NCBI GenBank assembly: GCA_947176075.1
Contig: CAMWPG010000011.1
Location: 1-32,817, forward strand
From: an uncultured Ruminococcus sp.
GTDB lineage: Bacteria > Bacillota > Clostridia > Oscillospirales > Ruminococcaceae
Length of the DNA: 32,817 nucleotides
Reading direction: 5' to 3'
Shown here: in pieces, positions 1 to 8,416 of the stretch
Layout of the letters: every line of letters begins with the position of its first letter
Numbering within the stretch: the first letter of the stretch is position 1
The notes under the pieces: model-generated
Databases searched by the model: none
The model's input: only the letters and a program-made list of their open reading frames with translations
What the model was told of the DNA's origin: nothing
Translations under genes and position numbers: made by a program

Positions 1-113
1 TATCATAATAACATTTTTACATAAAAAATAAAAGAGCTTTTTGTAATGTTTCAAAAAAATTTTTGGCAGCAATTACATTTTCAAATAAGAAAGAAAAAAC
101 GGAGGTAAAAAAT

Positions 114-1412
114 ATGAAACTTGGCGGAATCAGGCTCAGGCACTGCAAGAATACAGAAGATTCACACAGCATCATATTGCCGCTGCCGGCAAAGGTACGA
201 ATACCTATGAGTATGCACATAGGTGCGCCATGCAGTCCTATTGTAAAAAAAGGTGATACTGTAACTGTTGGACAGAAAATAGGCGATACCGACGCTTTTA
301 TGTCTGCACCTATACACAGCAGCGTGTCCGGCAAGGTCATAAATATATGCGACTATCGTATGTCCAGCGGCAAAATTTGCAAGCTCGCAGAAATAGAAAC
401 AGACGGCGATCAAACTGTCTGTCCTGATATAAAGCCTCCTGAGATAAAGGACAAGGAGAGCTTTCTTAAAGCTATTCGTGAAAGCGGACTTACCGGCATG
501 GGCGGTGCAAGCTTCCCAGCTCATGTAAAGCTTGCATCAAAGCAAAATGTAGATACTCTCTGCATAAATGCCGCTGAATGCGAGCCTTACATAACCTCCG
601 ACTACAGACAAATGGTCGAAGCCCCGGAGGATGTAATAGACGGTATTCGAAATATACTCAGATATCTTTCAATACCACAGTGCATTATCGGCATAGAGAA
701 AAACAAACCTAAGGCGATAGAGCTTCTCACCGAAAAGGCAAAGCCATATCCGGAAATAAAAGTTATGACTCTTCCATGTACATACCCTCAGGGTGCAGAA
801 AAGGTTCTGATATATAATGCTCTTGGCAGAATAGTTATGGAGGGACAGCTTCCGGCAGATCAGGGAGTTATTGTTATGAATGTTTCCTCGGCTGCATTTG
901 TAAGCCGATATCTTAAAACCGGTATGCCTATGATATCCAGAATGTTGACTGTTGACGGAGACAATGTTATAGGTAAAAAGTGCAATGTAATAGCTCAGAT
1001 AGGTACTCCTGTCATAGATGTGTTAAAATTTGCAGAGTGCGATCTTGACAGAGCAGAAAGACTTCTCTATGGCGGTCCTATGATGGGTGTGAGCATAAGA
1101 GACATAAACGATCCTGTGCTAAAATCAAGCAACGCTATTCTTGCATTTAAGAAATACACATCAAAAAAAGCATCGCCGAAACCGTCGGCGTGCATTCATT
1201 GCGGAAGCTGTATAAAAGCTTGTCCGTTTCATCTTATGCCGCCTGATATATGCCGTTCCTATGAACGAAAGAACGTACAAGAGCTTGAGAGTCTTAAAGT
1301 AGCTCTATGTATGAACTGCGGCTGCTGCACTTATGTATGCCCTGCAAAAAGACCTGTTGCGGAGACAAATCAGCTTGCAAAATCTCTGCTTATGTCTAAG
1401 GGCAAAAAATAA
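114..1412 (+). CDS. rnfC: Rnf electron transport complex subunit C
   Basis: RnfC is the peripheral Fe-S/flavin subunit of the Rnf complex, which couples ferredoxin:NAD+ oxidoreduction to ion pumping. I chose the ATG at 114 because GGAGG lies 8 nt before it; the ORF-track start at 63 (TTG) lies upstream of this ribosome site. The protein is 432 aa, close to the short clostridial RnfC type. The N-terminal biotinyl-lipoyl-like region is followed by a Rossmann/SLBB core with a glycine-rich GLTGMGGASFP segment typical of NADH-binding NuoF/RnfC proteins. Near the C-terminus are two 4Fe-4S motifs, CIHCGSCIKACP and CMNCGCCTYVCP. It is the first gene of rnfCDGEAB, with rnfD starting 17 nt downstream. 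No clear promoter is visible in the 113 nt upstream, so the promoter may lie before the window. Confidence 0.97.
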   Translation: MKLGGIRLRHCKNTEDSHSIILPLPAKVRIPMSMHIGAPCSPIVKKGDTVTVGQKIGDTDAFMSAPIHSSVSGKVINICDYRMSSGKICKLAEIETDGDQTVCPDIKPPEIKDKESFLKAIRESGLTGMGGASFPAHVKLASKQNVDTLCINAAECEPYITSDYRQMVEAPEDVIDGIRNILRYLSIPQCIIGIEKNKPKAIELLTEKAKPYPEIKVMTLPCTYPQGAEKVLIYNALGRIVMEGQLPADQGVIVMNVSSAAFVSRYLKTGMPMISRMLTVDGDNVIGKKCNVIAQIGTPVIDVLKFAECDLDRAERLLYGGPMMGVSIRDINDPVLKSSNAILAFKKYTSKKASPKPSACIHCGSCIKACPFHLMPPDICRSYERKNVQELESLKVALCMNCGCCTYVCPAKRPVAETNQLAKSLLMSKGKK

Positions 1413-1429
1413 AAAGGATGTGAAAAAAC

Positions 1430-2422
1430 ATGAATATACTTACAGTATCACCATCACCGCACATAAAAAGCGGCATTACTACGCAAAAGATAATGCTCAC
1501 CGTTATAGCGGCTCTTATTCCTGCAATAATTTCCGGCACAATATTCTTCGGACCAAGAGCGCTGTTTATGGTTATATTCTGCGCATTAGTCAGCATGATA
1601 ACTGAAATAGTCTGTCGTGCCCTTATGAAAAAGGAAGGCACAGTATCCGACGGCAGCGCAATGTTGACAGGTGTGCTTCTTGCACTAAATTTACCTGTTA
1701 CACTGCCGCTGTGGCAAGCGGCAGTTGGATGTATCTTTGCCATCGCTGTCGTCAAGCAGCTTTTTGGAGGTCTTGGCTGCAATTTTGCAAACCCAGCGAT
1801 AACAGGACGAATATTCCTTTTGTTGTCTGTCGGCAGCGATATGACATCGTGGGCTGTGCCTTTCTATTATAAACATCTTCCGATGCTTGGATTATTTGAA
1901 GCATCGGGAAGTACAGCTCTTGACGGTATAACAGGCGCTACTCCTCTTGCATCAGGCAATGCAGAACTCACACAATTGTTCCTCGGCAATATCGGCGGAT
2001 GTATCGGTGAGACATCTGCCTTAGCGCTTCTCATAGGCGGTATTTTCCTTATTATATCAAAACTTATCTCTCCTGTAACACCATTTTCATATCTCGGCTC
2101 GCTTGCTGTTCTTACCTTTGCAAAAGTGCTGATAACAGGCGGAGATATGACAGAAGTCCCATATGCTCTTTTAAGCGGCGGCGTTATTTTAGGTGCATTC
2201 TTTATGGCTACAGATTATGTTACCTCTCCGATCACAGCAAAGGGCAAGCTTATATTTGGCATAGGCTGCGGCTTGACTACATTCATTATAAGAGAATTTG
2301 CAAGTATGCCGGAGGGATGCTCATTCTCGATCCTGCTAATGAATCTTCTTACACCATATATTGATCGACTGACTAAAACAAAACCTGTAGGAGCAAGATC
2401 TGCTTCAAAGGAGCGTGCATAA
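1430..2422 (+). CDS. rnfD: Rnf complex membrane subunit D
   Basis: RnfD is an integral membrane subunit of the Rnf ion pump (330 aa, many hydrophobic helices). It carries the covalent-flavin motif DGITGAT, with the FMN-acceptor threonine near residue 171, as in RnfD/NqrB. The start is an ATG preceded by AAGGATG. It sits 17 nt after rnfC and ends directly before rnfG, which begins 1 nt after its stop. Together with RnfG it supplies the covalently bound flavins of the electron path. Nothing appears truncated. Confidence 0.97.
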   Translation: MNILTVSPSPHIKSGITTQKIMLTVIAALIPAIISGTIFFGPRALFMVIFCALVSMITEIVCRALMKKEGTVSDGSAMLTGVLLALNLPVTLPLWQAAVGCIFAIAVVKQLFGGLGCNFANPAITGRIFLLLSVGSDMTSWAVPFYYKHLPMLGLFEASGSTALDGITGATPLASGNAELTQLFLGNIGGCIGETSALALLIGGIFLIISKLISPVTPFSYLGSLAVLTFAKVLITGGDMTEVPYALLSGGVILGAFFMATDYVTSPITAKGKLIFGIGCGLTTFIIREFASMPEGCSFSILLMNLLTPYIDRLTKTKPVGARSASKERA

Positions 2423-2423
2423 T

Positions 2424-2981
2424 ATGAAAAAAACAACAAACAGCTTTATGCCTCCCATAGTTCTTGCAATTGTATGCGCTGTATGCTGCGCATTGCTTGC
2501 ATTTGCAAACAGCATTACAAAGGACAAAATTGCAGCGGCTGAGAATGCAGCGGTTCAGGAAAGCCTCTCATCACTGCCGAACGCAGGAACATTTGAAGAG
2601 ATAACAGATTTCAATAAGCCTAAGCTGGAAAAAGTAAAAATAACAGCACTTTACAAAGATGAAAATAATCAGACAGCAGTTCTTGTGACAGCCGACGGAT
2701 ACAATAAGGGCGGTATTCAGGCAGCGGTCGGCATAGATAAAAACGGTGAAGTTACGGGTATATCATTTGTATCTGTTACAGAGACACCGGGACTTGGCAC
2801 TAAAATACAGTCAAATCCGGAGCTTATGGCAGATAAATTTAAAGGTATATCAAATATTGATGCTGCAAACGCACTTGACGGTATCACAGGCGCTACATTT
2901 TCATCAAAGGGACTTAAAAATGCCATAAAATGTGCGCTCCAGACATTTGAGCTTAATAAGGAGGCGATCCTGAATGAGTAA
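2424..2981 (+). CDS. rnfG: Rnf complex FMN-binding subunit G
   Basis: RnfG is a membrane-anchored extracytoplasmic flavoprotein of the Rnf complex. The ORF track starts at a GTG inside the end of rnfD. I prefer the ATG at 2424, which follows AAAGGAG with 10 nt spacing and gives 185 aa. One N-terminal transmembrane helix (about residues 10-29) is followed by an FMN-binding domain. The motif DGITGATFSS has the covalent FMN-acceptor threonine near residue 158, and TPGLGTK matches the family. Its stop overlaps the rnfE start by 8 nt. Confidence 0.97.
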   Translation: MKKTTNSFMPPIVLAIVCAVCCALLAFANSITKDKIAAAENAAVQESLSSLPNAGTFEEITDFNKPKLEKVKITALYKDENNQTAVLVTADGYNKGGIQAAVGIDKNGEVTGISFVSVTETPGLGTKIQSNPELMADKFKGISNIDAANALDGITGATFSSKGLKNAIKCALQTFELNKEAILNE

Positions 2982-3639
2982 TATATCAACTCTTACTAAG
3001 GGTATTTTGAAAGAAAATCCTGTATTTGTATCGCTGCTGGGTATGTGCCCGACGCTGGCTGTTACCACTGGTGCATTCAATGGCATTGGCATGGGACTGT
3101 CAACAACATTTGTTCTCATATGCTCCAATCTTGTTATATGCCTGCTGAGAAAGCTTATCCCATCACAAGTAAAGCTTCCCTGCTATATCGTAATTATTGC
3201 AACCTTTGTCACACTTATACAATTCCTGCTTCACGGATTTGTGCCGTCGCTCTACACAAGCCTTGGTGCATTTCTGGAGCTTATTACTGTAAACTGTATA
3301 ATACTTGGCAGAGCAGAAATGTTTGCAAGCAAAAATAAGCCCTTTGCTTCTGTACTCGACGGTATAGGTATGGGTCTTGGTTTTACTCTGGCGCTTTTCC
3401 TTATGGGAAGCGTTCGTGAAATATTCGGCTCAGGCACATGGCTTGGCATAATTATTCCCGGTATGACAGGTCATACAATGTCTCTGTTCATTATGCCGGC
3501 TGGAGGTTTCTTTGTACTTGGTATACTTATTGCAGTGGTATCAAAGCTTTCTAAACGCAAGCCGCCGAAAAAGCTCGGCTGTGCAAATTGCCCGAATGCT
3601 TCTGCCTGCAATGCAAAATGTGAGGAGGCTTCATCATGA
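2974..3639 (+). CDS. rnfE: Rnf complex membrane subunit E
   Basis: RnfE is a polytopic membrane subunit (221 aa) homologous to NqrD; with RnfA it forms the inverted-topology pair in the ion-translocating core. The start ATG has AAGGAGG nine nt upstream, inside the end of rnfG. About six hydrophobic helices are visible, and the TVNCIILGRAE segment is typical of the family and carries a conserved Cys. An unusual feature is the short Cys-rich tail CANCPNASACNAKC after the last helix, with four Cys that could bind a metal or cluster. It overlaps rnfA by ATGA. Confidence 0.96.
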   Translation: MSNISTLTKGILKENPVFVSLLGMCPTLAVTTGAFNGIGMGLSTTFVLICSNLVICLLRKLIPSQVKLPCYIVIIATFVTLIQFLLHGFVPSLYTSLGAFLELITVNCIILGRAEMFASKNKPFASVLDGIGMGLGFTLALFLMGSVREIFGSGTWLGIIIPGMTGHTMSLFIMPAGGFFVLGILIAVVSKLSKRKPPKKLGCANCPNASACNAKCEEASS

Positions 3640-4220
3640 ATACGATCATAGGAATTATAATTGCGGCAGTGCTTACAAATAACTTTGTACTTTCAAAGTT
3701 CTACGGCTGCTGTCCTTTTCTTGGAGTATCCAAACGAGTAGATTCAAGCATCGGCATGGGTGCAGCTGTAATATTTGTCATGATATGCGCCTCCCTTGTT
3801 ACATATCCGATATACTATTTTCTGCTGCTGCCTTTGGAGCTTACATATCTGCGTACCGTTGCATTTATTTTTGTAATAGCAGTATTTGTACAGCTTCTGG
3901 AAATCGTTATAAAGAAGTTAATGCCTCCGCTTTATAAGACCTTGGGCGTATATCTTCCGCTTATTACTACAAACTGCGCTGTACTGGGTGTTACGATCAT
4001 GAACATAGATGAAAGCTATACATTCTTTGAATCTATAGTAAATTCTTTATTCTCAGGAATAGGCTTTGCACTGGCAATGGTCATATTCTCCGGTGTACGC
4101 TCTCGTGTTGACGATGCAGACAGTGAAACTCCTGAAATGTTCCGTGGAATACCTGCTACTCTCGTTGCCGCTGCTATCGTTTCAATGAGCTTTTTAGGCT
4201 TCGGCGGACTGGGTCAGTAA
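3636..4220 (+). CDS. rnfA: Rnf complex membrane subunit A
   Basis: RnfA is the NqrE-like membrane subunit (194 aa, six predicted helices) that pairs with RnfE. Family-typical segments include NNFVLSKFYGCCPFLG near the N-terminus and TTNCAVLGV mid-protein; each contains a conserved cysteine of the shared intramembrane Fe-S site. The start overlaps the rnfE stop (ATGA), indicating translational coupling. rnfB follows after 12 nt. Confidence 0.97.
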   Translation: MNTIIGIIIAAVLTNNFVLSKFYGCCPFLGVSKRVDSSIGMGAAVIFVMICASLVTYPIYYFLLLPLELTYLRTVAFIFVIAVFVQLLEIVIKKLMPPLYKTLGVYLPLITTNCAVLGVTIMNIDESYTFFESIVNSLFSGIGFALAMVIFSGVRSRVDDADSETPEMFRGIPATLVAAAIVSMSFLGFGGLGQ

Positions 4221-4232
4221 GGAGGTAAGATT

Positions 4233-5021
4233 ATGGAAAGCTATATTTATCCCATTGTGATATTTATAATTATGGGCATTATATTCGGTGCACTTCTAAC
4301 GATCCTGTCAAAGGTTTTCGCCGTTAAGAGCGATCCTCGTACTGAAAATATAAGTGAAAGTCTGCCCGGTGCAAACTGCGGCGGCTGTGGATTTGCAGGC
4401 TGTGCAGACTATGCAGATGCTATTGTTACAAAAGGAGCACCTATGAACCTGTGTGCTCCGGGCGGAAATGCGGCAGCTTCTGCCATAGGAAAAATAATGG
4501 GCGCTGAGGTATCTGCATCAGACAGAAAAACGCCTGTTATTCATTGCAACGGCAGCTGTGAGAAAAGTCCAAACGTATTCAGTTTCGATGGAATACAGTC
4601 CTGCGTTTCTGCTAAGCGTTTCTATGGCGGAACAGGTTCATGTATGCACGGCTGCTTAGGTCTGGGTGACTGCGCTTCTGTTTGCCCTAAAGGCTGCATA
4701 AGCATAAAAAATGGTATTGCTGCTATATGTACAGAGGAATGCATCTCCTGCGGAAAGTGTATCTCCGTATGTCCAAATGGCCTTATAGAACTAAGAAGCA
4801 CAAAGAAAAAGGTAGATGTGCTTTGCTCATCAAAGGATATGGGTGCAACTGCTGTAAAGGCTTGCAAAAATTCCTGTATAGGCTGCGGAAAATGCGTAAA
4901 AGCCTGCAAACTGGGAGCGATTGAGATAAAAGACTTTCACGCTGTCATTGATTATGACAAATGCGTCTCATGCGGTCTTTGTGTAAAGGAATGTCCAAGA
5001 AACTGCATCACCAAAAGATAA
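4233..5021 (+). CDS. rnfB: Rnf complex ferredoxin-type subunit B
   Basis: RnfB is the iron-sulfur subunit that accepts electrons from ferredoxin (262 aa). An N-terminal membrane helix is followed by the Fes-type cluster motif CGGCGFAGC with a later C at about residue 70. Several ferredoxin-like motifs follow: a CMHGCLGLGDCASVCP segment, CISCGKCISVCP, CIGCGKCVKACK and CVSCGLCVKECP. This multi-cluster form is the clostridial type, longer in clusters than the two-cluster proteobacterial RnfB. GGAGG precedes the ATG by 8 nt. It is the last gene of the operon, and a strong terminator begins 12 nt after its stop. Confidence 0.97.
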   Translation: MESYIYPIVIFIIMGIIFGALLTILSKVFAVKSDPRTENISESLPGANCGGCGFAGCADYADAIVTKGAPMNLCAPGGNAAASAIGKIMGAEVSASDRKTPVIHCNGSCEKSPNVFSFDGIQSCVSAKRFYGGTGSCMHGCLGLGDCASVCPKGCISIKNGIAAICTEECISCGKCISVCPNGLIELRSTKKKVDVLCSSKDMGATAVKACKNSCIGCGKCVKACKLGAIEIKDFHAVIDYDKCVSCGLCVKECPRNCITKR

Positions 5022-5032
5022 AAAAACATAAA

Positions 5033-5088
5033 AAAAGGCTTTCTGCAAATGACCTTAAAGGACACGCAGAAAGCCTTTTGTTTTTTTA
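5033..5088. terminator. Bidirectional rho-independent terminator after rnfB
   Basis: Perfect 14-bp arms AAAAGGCTTTCTGC / GCAGAAAGCCTTTT enclose a 19-nt loop, followed by TTTTTTT on the + strand and by an A/T run on the other side. It separates the + strand rnf operon from the convergent - strand lipoprotein gene and could serve both. Confidence 0.93.
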
Positions 5089-5523
5089 TTTTTCATTGGT
5101 AAATGTGAGCTTACCGTAAACATCTCTTACCTTGGCTTCATCTTTAAGACTCGCCATAATTACACCTGTATCTGAATCAGGAACCATCAGAAGTATATTT
5201 CTCTCAGTTCCTGCCTGACCGTCAAATTCATATAAAATATATCCGTCAGATTCAAGTATCTTGCCTGTCTGCTCTATTGCCTTTTCGTACTGAGAGTACA
5301 TATCGGTGGTAAGAAATATTCCTTCTACAACTTTATCATCATTTTCCTCAACTATAAAATGACTTCCGTCTGCCTTAAGCTTATAAGCATTTTCAGTTGT
5401 ATCAAGCTGTACATTTATGCTGTCGCCTGTTTCTACATTAAATGTCAATGCCATCTGGGTATTGCTCTTGCAGCCCGTAAGCATAAGACTCAAAGCAAAA
5501 AGTGATGCTATTCCCTTCTTCAT
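5086..5523 (-). CDS. Small predicted lipoprotein, unknown function
   Basis: A 145-aa protein with a type II signal peptide: MKKG, a hydrophobic stretch, then the lipobox LTGC with the lipidated Cys at residue 18. The mature part is a small, mostly polar domain with no motif I recognise. GGGAG sits 7 nt before the ATG. It lies 65 nt downstream of the aminotransferase gene on the same strand, so it may share that transcript. It is convergent with rnfB, and its stop lies within the shared terminator. Function cannot be assigned from sequence. Confidence 0.85.
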   Translation of the reverse strand: MKKGIASLFALSLMLTGCKSNTQMALTFNVETGDSINVQLDTTENAYKLKADGSHFIVEENDDKVVEGIFLTTDMYSQYEKAIEQTGKILESDGYILYEFDGQAGTERNILLMVPDSDTGVIMASLKDEAKVRDVYGKLTFTNEK

Positions 5524-5588
5524 TTAATACTCCCTTTTATTCATAAAATATTTTAAATGCCAAATAAATTGGTCATTCACTATAACTT

Positions 5589-6881
5589 TTATCCTAACAG
5601 CTTTTCTGCTGCTGCCAGCTTTGCACTGCATACGAATACGTTCATAGCCTTCTGAAGCTCTTCCTCAGTCGGGAATGTAGGAGAAAGTCTGATGTTTTCA
5701 TCCATTGGATCTTTTCCGCATGGGAATGATGCACCAGCACCGGTCAGAACAACGCCTGCTTCCTTACACAGATCTACAATTCTCTTTGCACAGCCAGTCT
5801 GATTAAATGAGATAAAATATCCGCCCTTAGGGTCAGACCAGTTTGCTATATCAAGATCTTTAAGTTCTCTTTCCAGAGTATTTTCTACGATCGCAAACTT
5901 AGGCGCTATAAGCTCCTTATGCTTTTTCATATGTTCAACAAGATTTTCAAATTTACCGCCGAAAAATCTCAGATGTCTCAGCTGATTTATCTTATCAAAT
6001 CCTATTGTTGCAAAACCAAGTGACTTTTTAAGGCTTGCAATATTTTTGCTGCTTGCAGCCATAACCGCAACACCGGCGCCCGGAAAAGTGATCTTTGAAG
6101 TGGAAGCAAACATATAACAAATGTCCTCATTACCTGCCTTTTTCGCTTCTTCAAGAAGATTTGCCTGAACAGGAGGATTGTCAACCAGATGGTGTACGCA
6201 ATATGCATTATCCCAGAAAATACGGAAATCCTCTGCCTTTGGCTTCAGCGCTGCAAAGCGCTTTACGACTTCATCGCTGTATATAACGCCGCCCGGATTT
6301 GAATACATAGGCACACACCATATACCCTTTATGCTGTCATCCTCTGCTACAAGCTTTTCAATCATATCCATATCAGGACCATCTTCGCCCATAGGTATAT
6401 TTAACATTTCCATTCCGAAATATTCACTTACTGCAAAATGGCGGTCATAACCCGGCACAGGACACAAAAACTTCACCTTAGGAAGCTGACTCCACGGCTT
6501 GCTTCCCAGAACGCCGTTAGTCATTGCAACAGACATTGCCCAATACATTATATTCAGACTTGAGTTGCCATAAACAATAACCTCTTCCGGTGATGTACCC
6601 AGCATATTTGAGAAAAACTCCTTAGCCTCAGGTATACCGTCAAGCACACCGTAATTACGGCAATCAAGACCATTATCTGTTTTATAATCTTCACGCTTCA
6701 AACAGTCCATAATATCCATACTCAGCTCAAGCTGCTTTGGAGAGGGCTTGCCTCTTGACATATCCAGCTTTAAATTTTCTGCCTGAAAGTCTGCATACTG
6801 TGCCTTACAATCTGACAGGAACTGCTCCAGCTCTTCCTTGCTCATTTCTGATAACTTCATAACAATTACATCGGATCCCAA
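5589..6881 (-). CDS. PLP-dependent aspartate aminotransferase (PF12897-type)
   Basis: A fold-type I PLP aminotransferase of the PF12897 family (the Mycobacterium Rv3722c type), in which characterised members are aspartate aminotransferases. Visible motifs are LDMSRGKPSP (N-terminal substrate-side loop), YGNSSLN (phosphate binding), YSNPGG, WDNAYCVHH (PLP-N1 Asp) and STSKITFPGAG with the Schiff-base Lys near residue 263. There is no DNA-binding domain, so it is not a MocR regulator. The start is uncertain. The TTG at 6881 has GGAG 11 nt upstream and gives 430 aa; the next ATG (6860) is 33 nt from that site. It likely supplies Asp/Glu interconversion. A good sigma-A promoter lies upstream. Confidence 0.9.
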   Translation of the reverse strand: MGSDVIVMKLSEMSKEELEQFLSDCKAQYADFQAENLKLDMSRGKPSPKQLELSMDIMDCLKREDYKTDNGLDCRNYGVLDGIPEAKEFFSNMLGTSPEEVIVYGNSSLNIMYWAMSVAMTNGVLGSKPWSQLPKVKFLCPVPGYDRHFAVSEYFGMEMLNIPMGEDGPDMDMIEKLVAEDDSIKGIWCVPMYSNPGGVIYSDEVVKRFAALKPKAEDFRIFWDNAYCVHHLVDNPPVQANLLEEAKKAGNEDICYMFASTSKITFPGAGVAVMAASSKNIASLKKSLGFATIGFDKINQLRHLRFFGGKFENLVEHMKKHKELIAPKFAIVENTLERELKDLDIANWSDPKGGYFISFNQTGCAKRIVDLCKEAGVVLTGAGASFPCGKDPMDENIRLSPTFPTEEELQKAMNVFVCSAKLAAAEKLLG

Positions 6882-6957
6882 AACGGACCCTACTCCTTTC
6901 GTCTTTTTCTCATTTTATATTTTATATTATCTTATAAAATGATATACTCTGAATTCT

Positions 6958-6986
6958 ATTATAGCATATCTTCCAGTGAAGTGCAA
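6958..6986 (-). promoter_or_regulatory. Sigma-A promoter for the aminotransferase gene
   Basis: On the - strand, TTGCAC is separated by 17 nt from a perfect TATAAT. The distance to the start at 6881 leaves a leader of about 70 nt. This is the only strong promoter match in the 306-nt gap at 6882-7187, whose remainder is the inverted-repeat element. Confidence 0.8.
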
Positions 6987-7025
6987 GTGTTCACGGGTAA
7001 AATACACAGAAAATTTATGAGATTT

Positions 7026-7185
7026 TATAGTAAGCCTACTTGAAATTAGAACAAAAGGAACTGAATAAAAATTTTTCATAGCAAGGCGTAGAAGGAAAGC
7101 GTGCTGTTGCACGGTGACGACGACAACACAGCTATGGAAAATTTTTATCAGTGAACTTGTTTTGATTTCAAGTAGGCTTACTATA
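7026..7185. mobile_element. 160-bp MITE-like element with about 56-bp terminal inverted repeats
   Basis: The left arm (7026-7082) and the reverse complement of the right arm (7131-7185) both start TATAGTAAGCCTACTTGAAAT, an identical 21 bp. They continue with imperfect identity to CATAGC. The 48-bp centre contains a further small palindrome, GTGCTGTTGCAC. The ends read TA-TAGTAAG ... CTTACTA-TA, compatible with a TA target duplication as made by IS630/mariner-type transposases. No coding capacity is visible. It lies between the ROK gene stop and the aminotransferase promoter. The transcript would fold into one long hairpin and may act as a terminator for the ROK gene. Confidence 0.75.
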
Positions 7186-7187
7186 CT

Positions 7188-8378
7188 TCACATAATCTTG
7201 AACATTCCTCTTAAAACAGCATAAAAGCATCCACAAATAAATCTATGATCGTCAGTTATATCACAGATATTAAGTTCAGTGCAAACCGCACTGCCAAACT
7301 TACACTTATAATGCTCCCTAAGTTCATTAAGCTGCTGCTTTGTAAAGTCAAATTTATAAAAGTAAATATTATTTGCACCGCTGATAACAACTGCATTATT
7401 CATAAGAATACATAGTTCATCAAGCAGCTCTTCCCTAAGAACTTTCAGAGGTTCATCTCCAAGGCTTACTGCAGTCATTATCCGAGCAATACTCACACCT
7501 CTTATATCTCCTGCCGTTATTTTGTAAAGCGCAGGGGTCTTACTTTTGCTATAAATGCCTGTCGCTTTTCTGCATATTCCTGTGCGAGTAAGCTCTGTTC
7601 CTGCAATGCCCTGCGAGTTTATATAGAGCGAATTTATATTTACTGTATCCGTCAATTTTTCAAACACCGACGGCATATTTAAAATACTATTCAGATAAAT
7701 ATTTTCATCATCAGAATAAAGGAAAACACTCTTGTTCTGTTTGCAGGTACGTTTGTGCTGACCCCAACAAAAGGCAGAAAACTGAGAAAGAGCATCTCCC
7801 ACAAAAACCGGAATCCCCATTCTTTCATAAAAGGCTTTCTGCAACTTATCAAAGTACTGTCTATCATTTTCCGCATCTTTAAGAATACAGTCCGGCATAT
7901 CAGGCATTAACCCTATGCCAATACCGGTTATCTGTTTTTCTTTAAGGCAGCTATTTTGAAGTATACGCCTTATCGCCGCTTCTGCTGCCTCTGCAAGCTC
8001 ATAGGAGGATATATCATTCATTATACTGAAATTTTCCTTTTCCAGAATATCTCCATTTATATTTGCAAGACCTACGGATACATTATACCTGTCAATATAT
8101 ATTCCCATCTGAAAGCATGTGTCGGTGCTTATATCCAAAAGAATTTTTCGTCTTCCTTTGCTGCTGCTATATTCATCATAAACATTACTTTTTCCGATCT
8201 CTACGAGAAGTCCGTCTGCGATCATTTCATTTGTTATTAAAGTTATCGCAGCACGTGTTATACAAAGCCTGCTTGCAATATCTGCTCTTGAAATCGGTCC
8301 GAATTCCCATATTGTACGCATTACCTGCGCTCTGTTTATTTCTTTCAAATCAGATTTGCTTATTCCATACTCAAGCAT
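7188..8378 (-). CDS. ROK-family transcriptional regulator (NagC/XylR type)
   Basis: A 396-aa regulator. The N-terminus has a winged helix (about residues 13-60: RAQVMRTIWEFGPISRADIA, then ITRAAITLITNEM), and the rest aligns in layout with a ROK sugar-kinase-like domain. The hallmark CGxxGCxE zinc motif and a clear kinase catalytic motif are missing, so it is a divergent repressor rather than a kinase; its ligand is unknown. It starts 38 nt after the AEC permease stop, so the two are likely cotranscribed and this regulator may control that permease. The ribosome-binding site is weak (AAGGG/GGGAA). Confidence 0.8.
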   Translation of the reverse strand: MLEYGISKSDLKEINRAQVMRTIWEFGPISRADIASRLCITRAAITLITNEMIADGLLVEIGKSNVYDEYSSSKGRRKILLDISTDTCFQMGIYIDRYNVSVGLANINGDILEKENFSIMNDISSYELAEAAEAAIRRILQNSCLKEKQITGIGIGLMPDMPDCILKDAENDRQYFDKLQKAFYERMGIPVFVGDALSQFSAFCWGQHKRTCKQNKSVFLYSDDENIYLNSILNMPSVFEKLTDTVNINSLYINSQGIAGTELTRTGICRKATGIYSKSKTPALYKITAGDIRGVSIARIMTAVSLGDEPLKVLREELLDELCILMNNAVVISGANNIYFYKFDFTKQQLNELREHYKCKFGSAVCTELNICDITDDHRFICGCFYAVLRGMFKIM

Positions 8379-8416
8379 TACTTTTCCCTTTTTACCCTTT
8401 TCATAATAACAATGCT

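Noticed and set aside
1-113. A promoter for the rnf operon
   Set aside because: The region is A/T-rich and no -35/-10 pair with correct spacing stands out; the promoter may lie upstream of the window.
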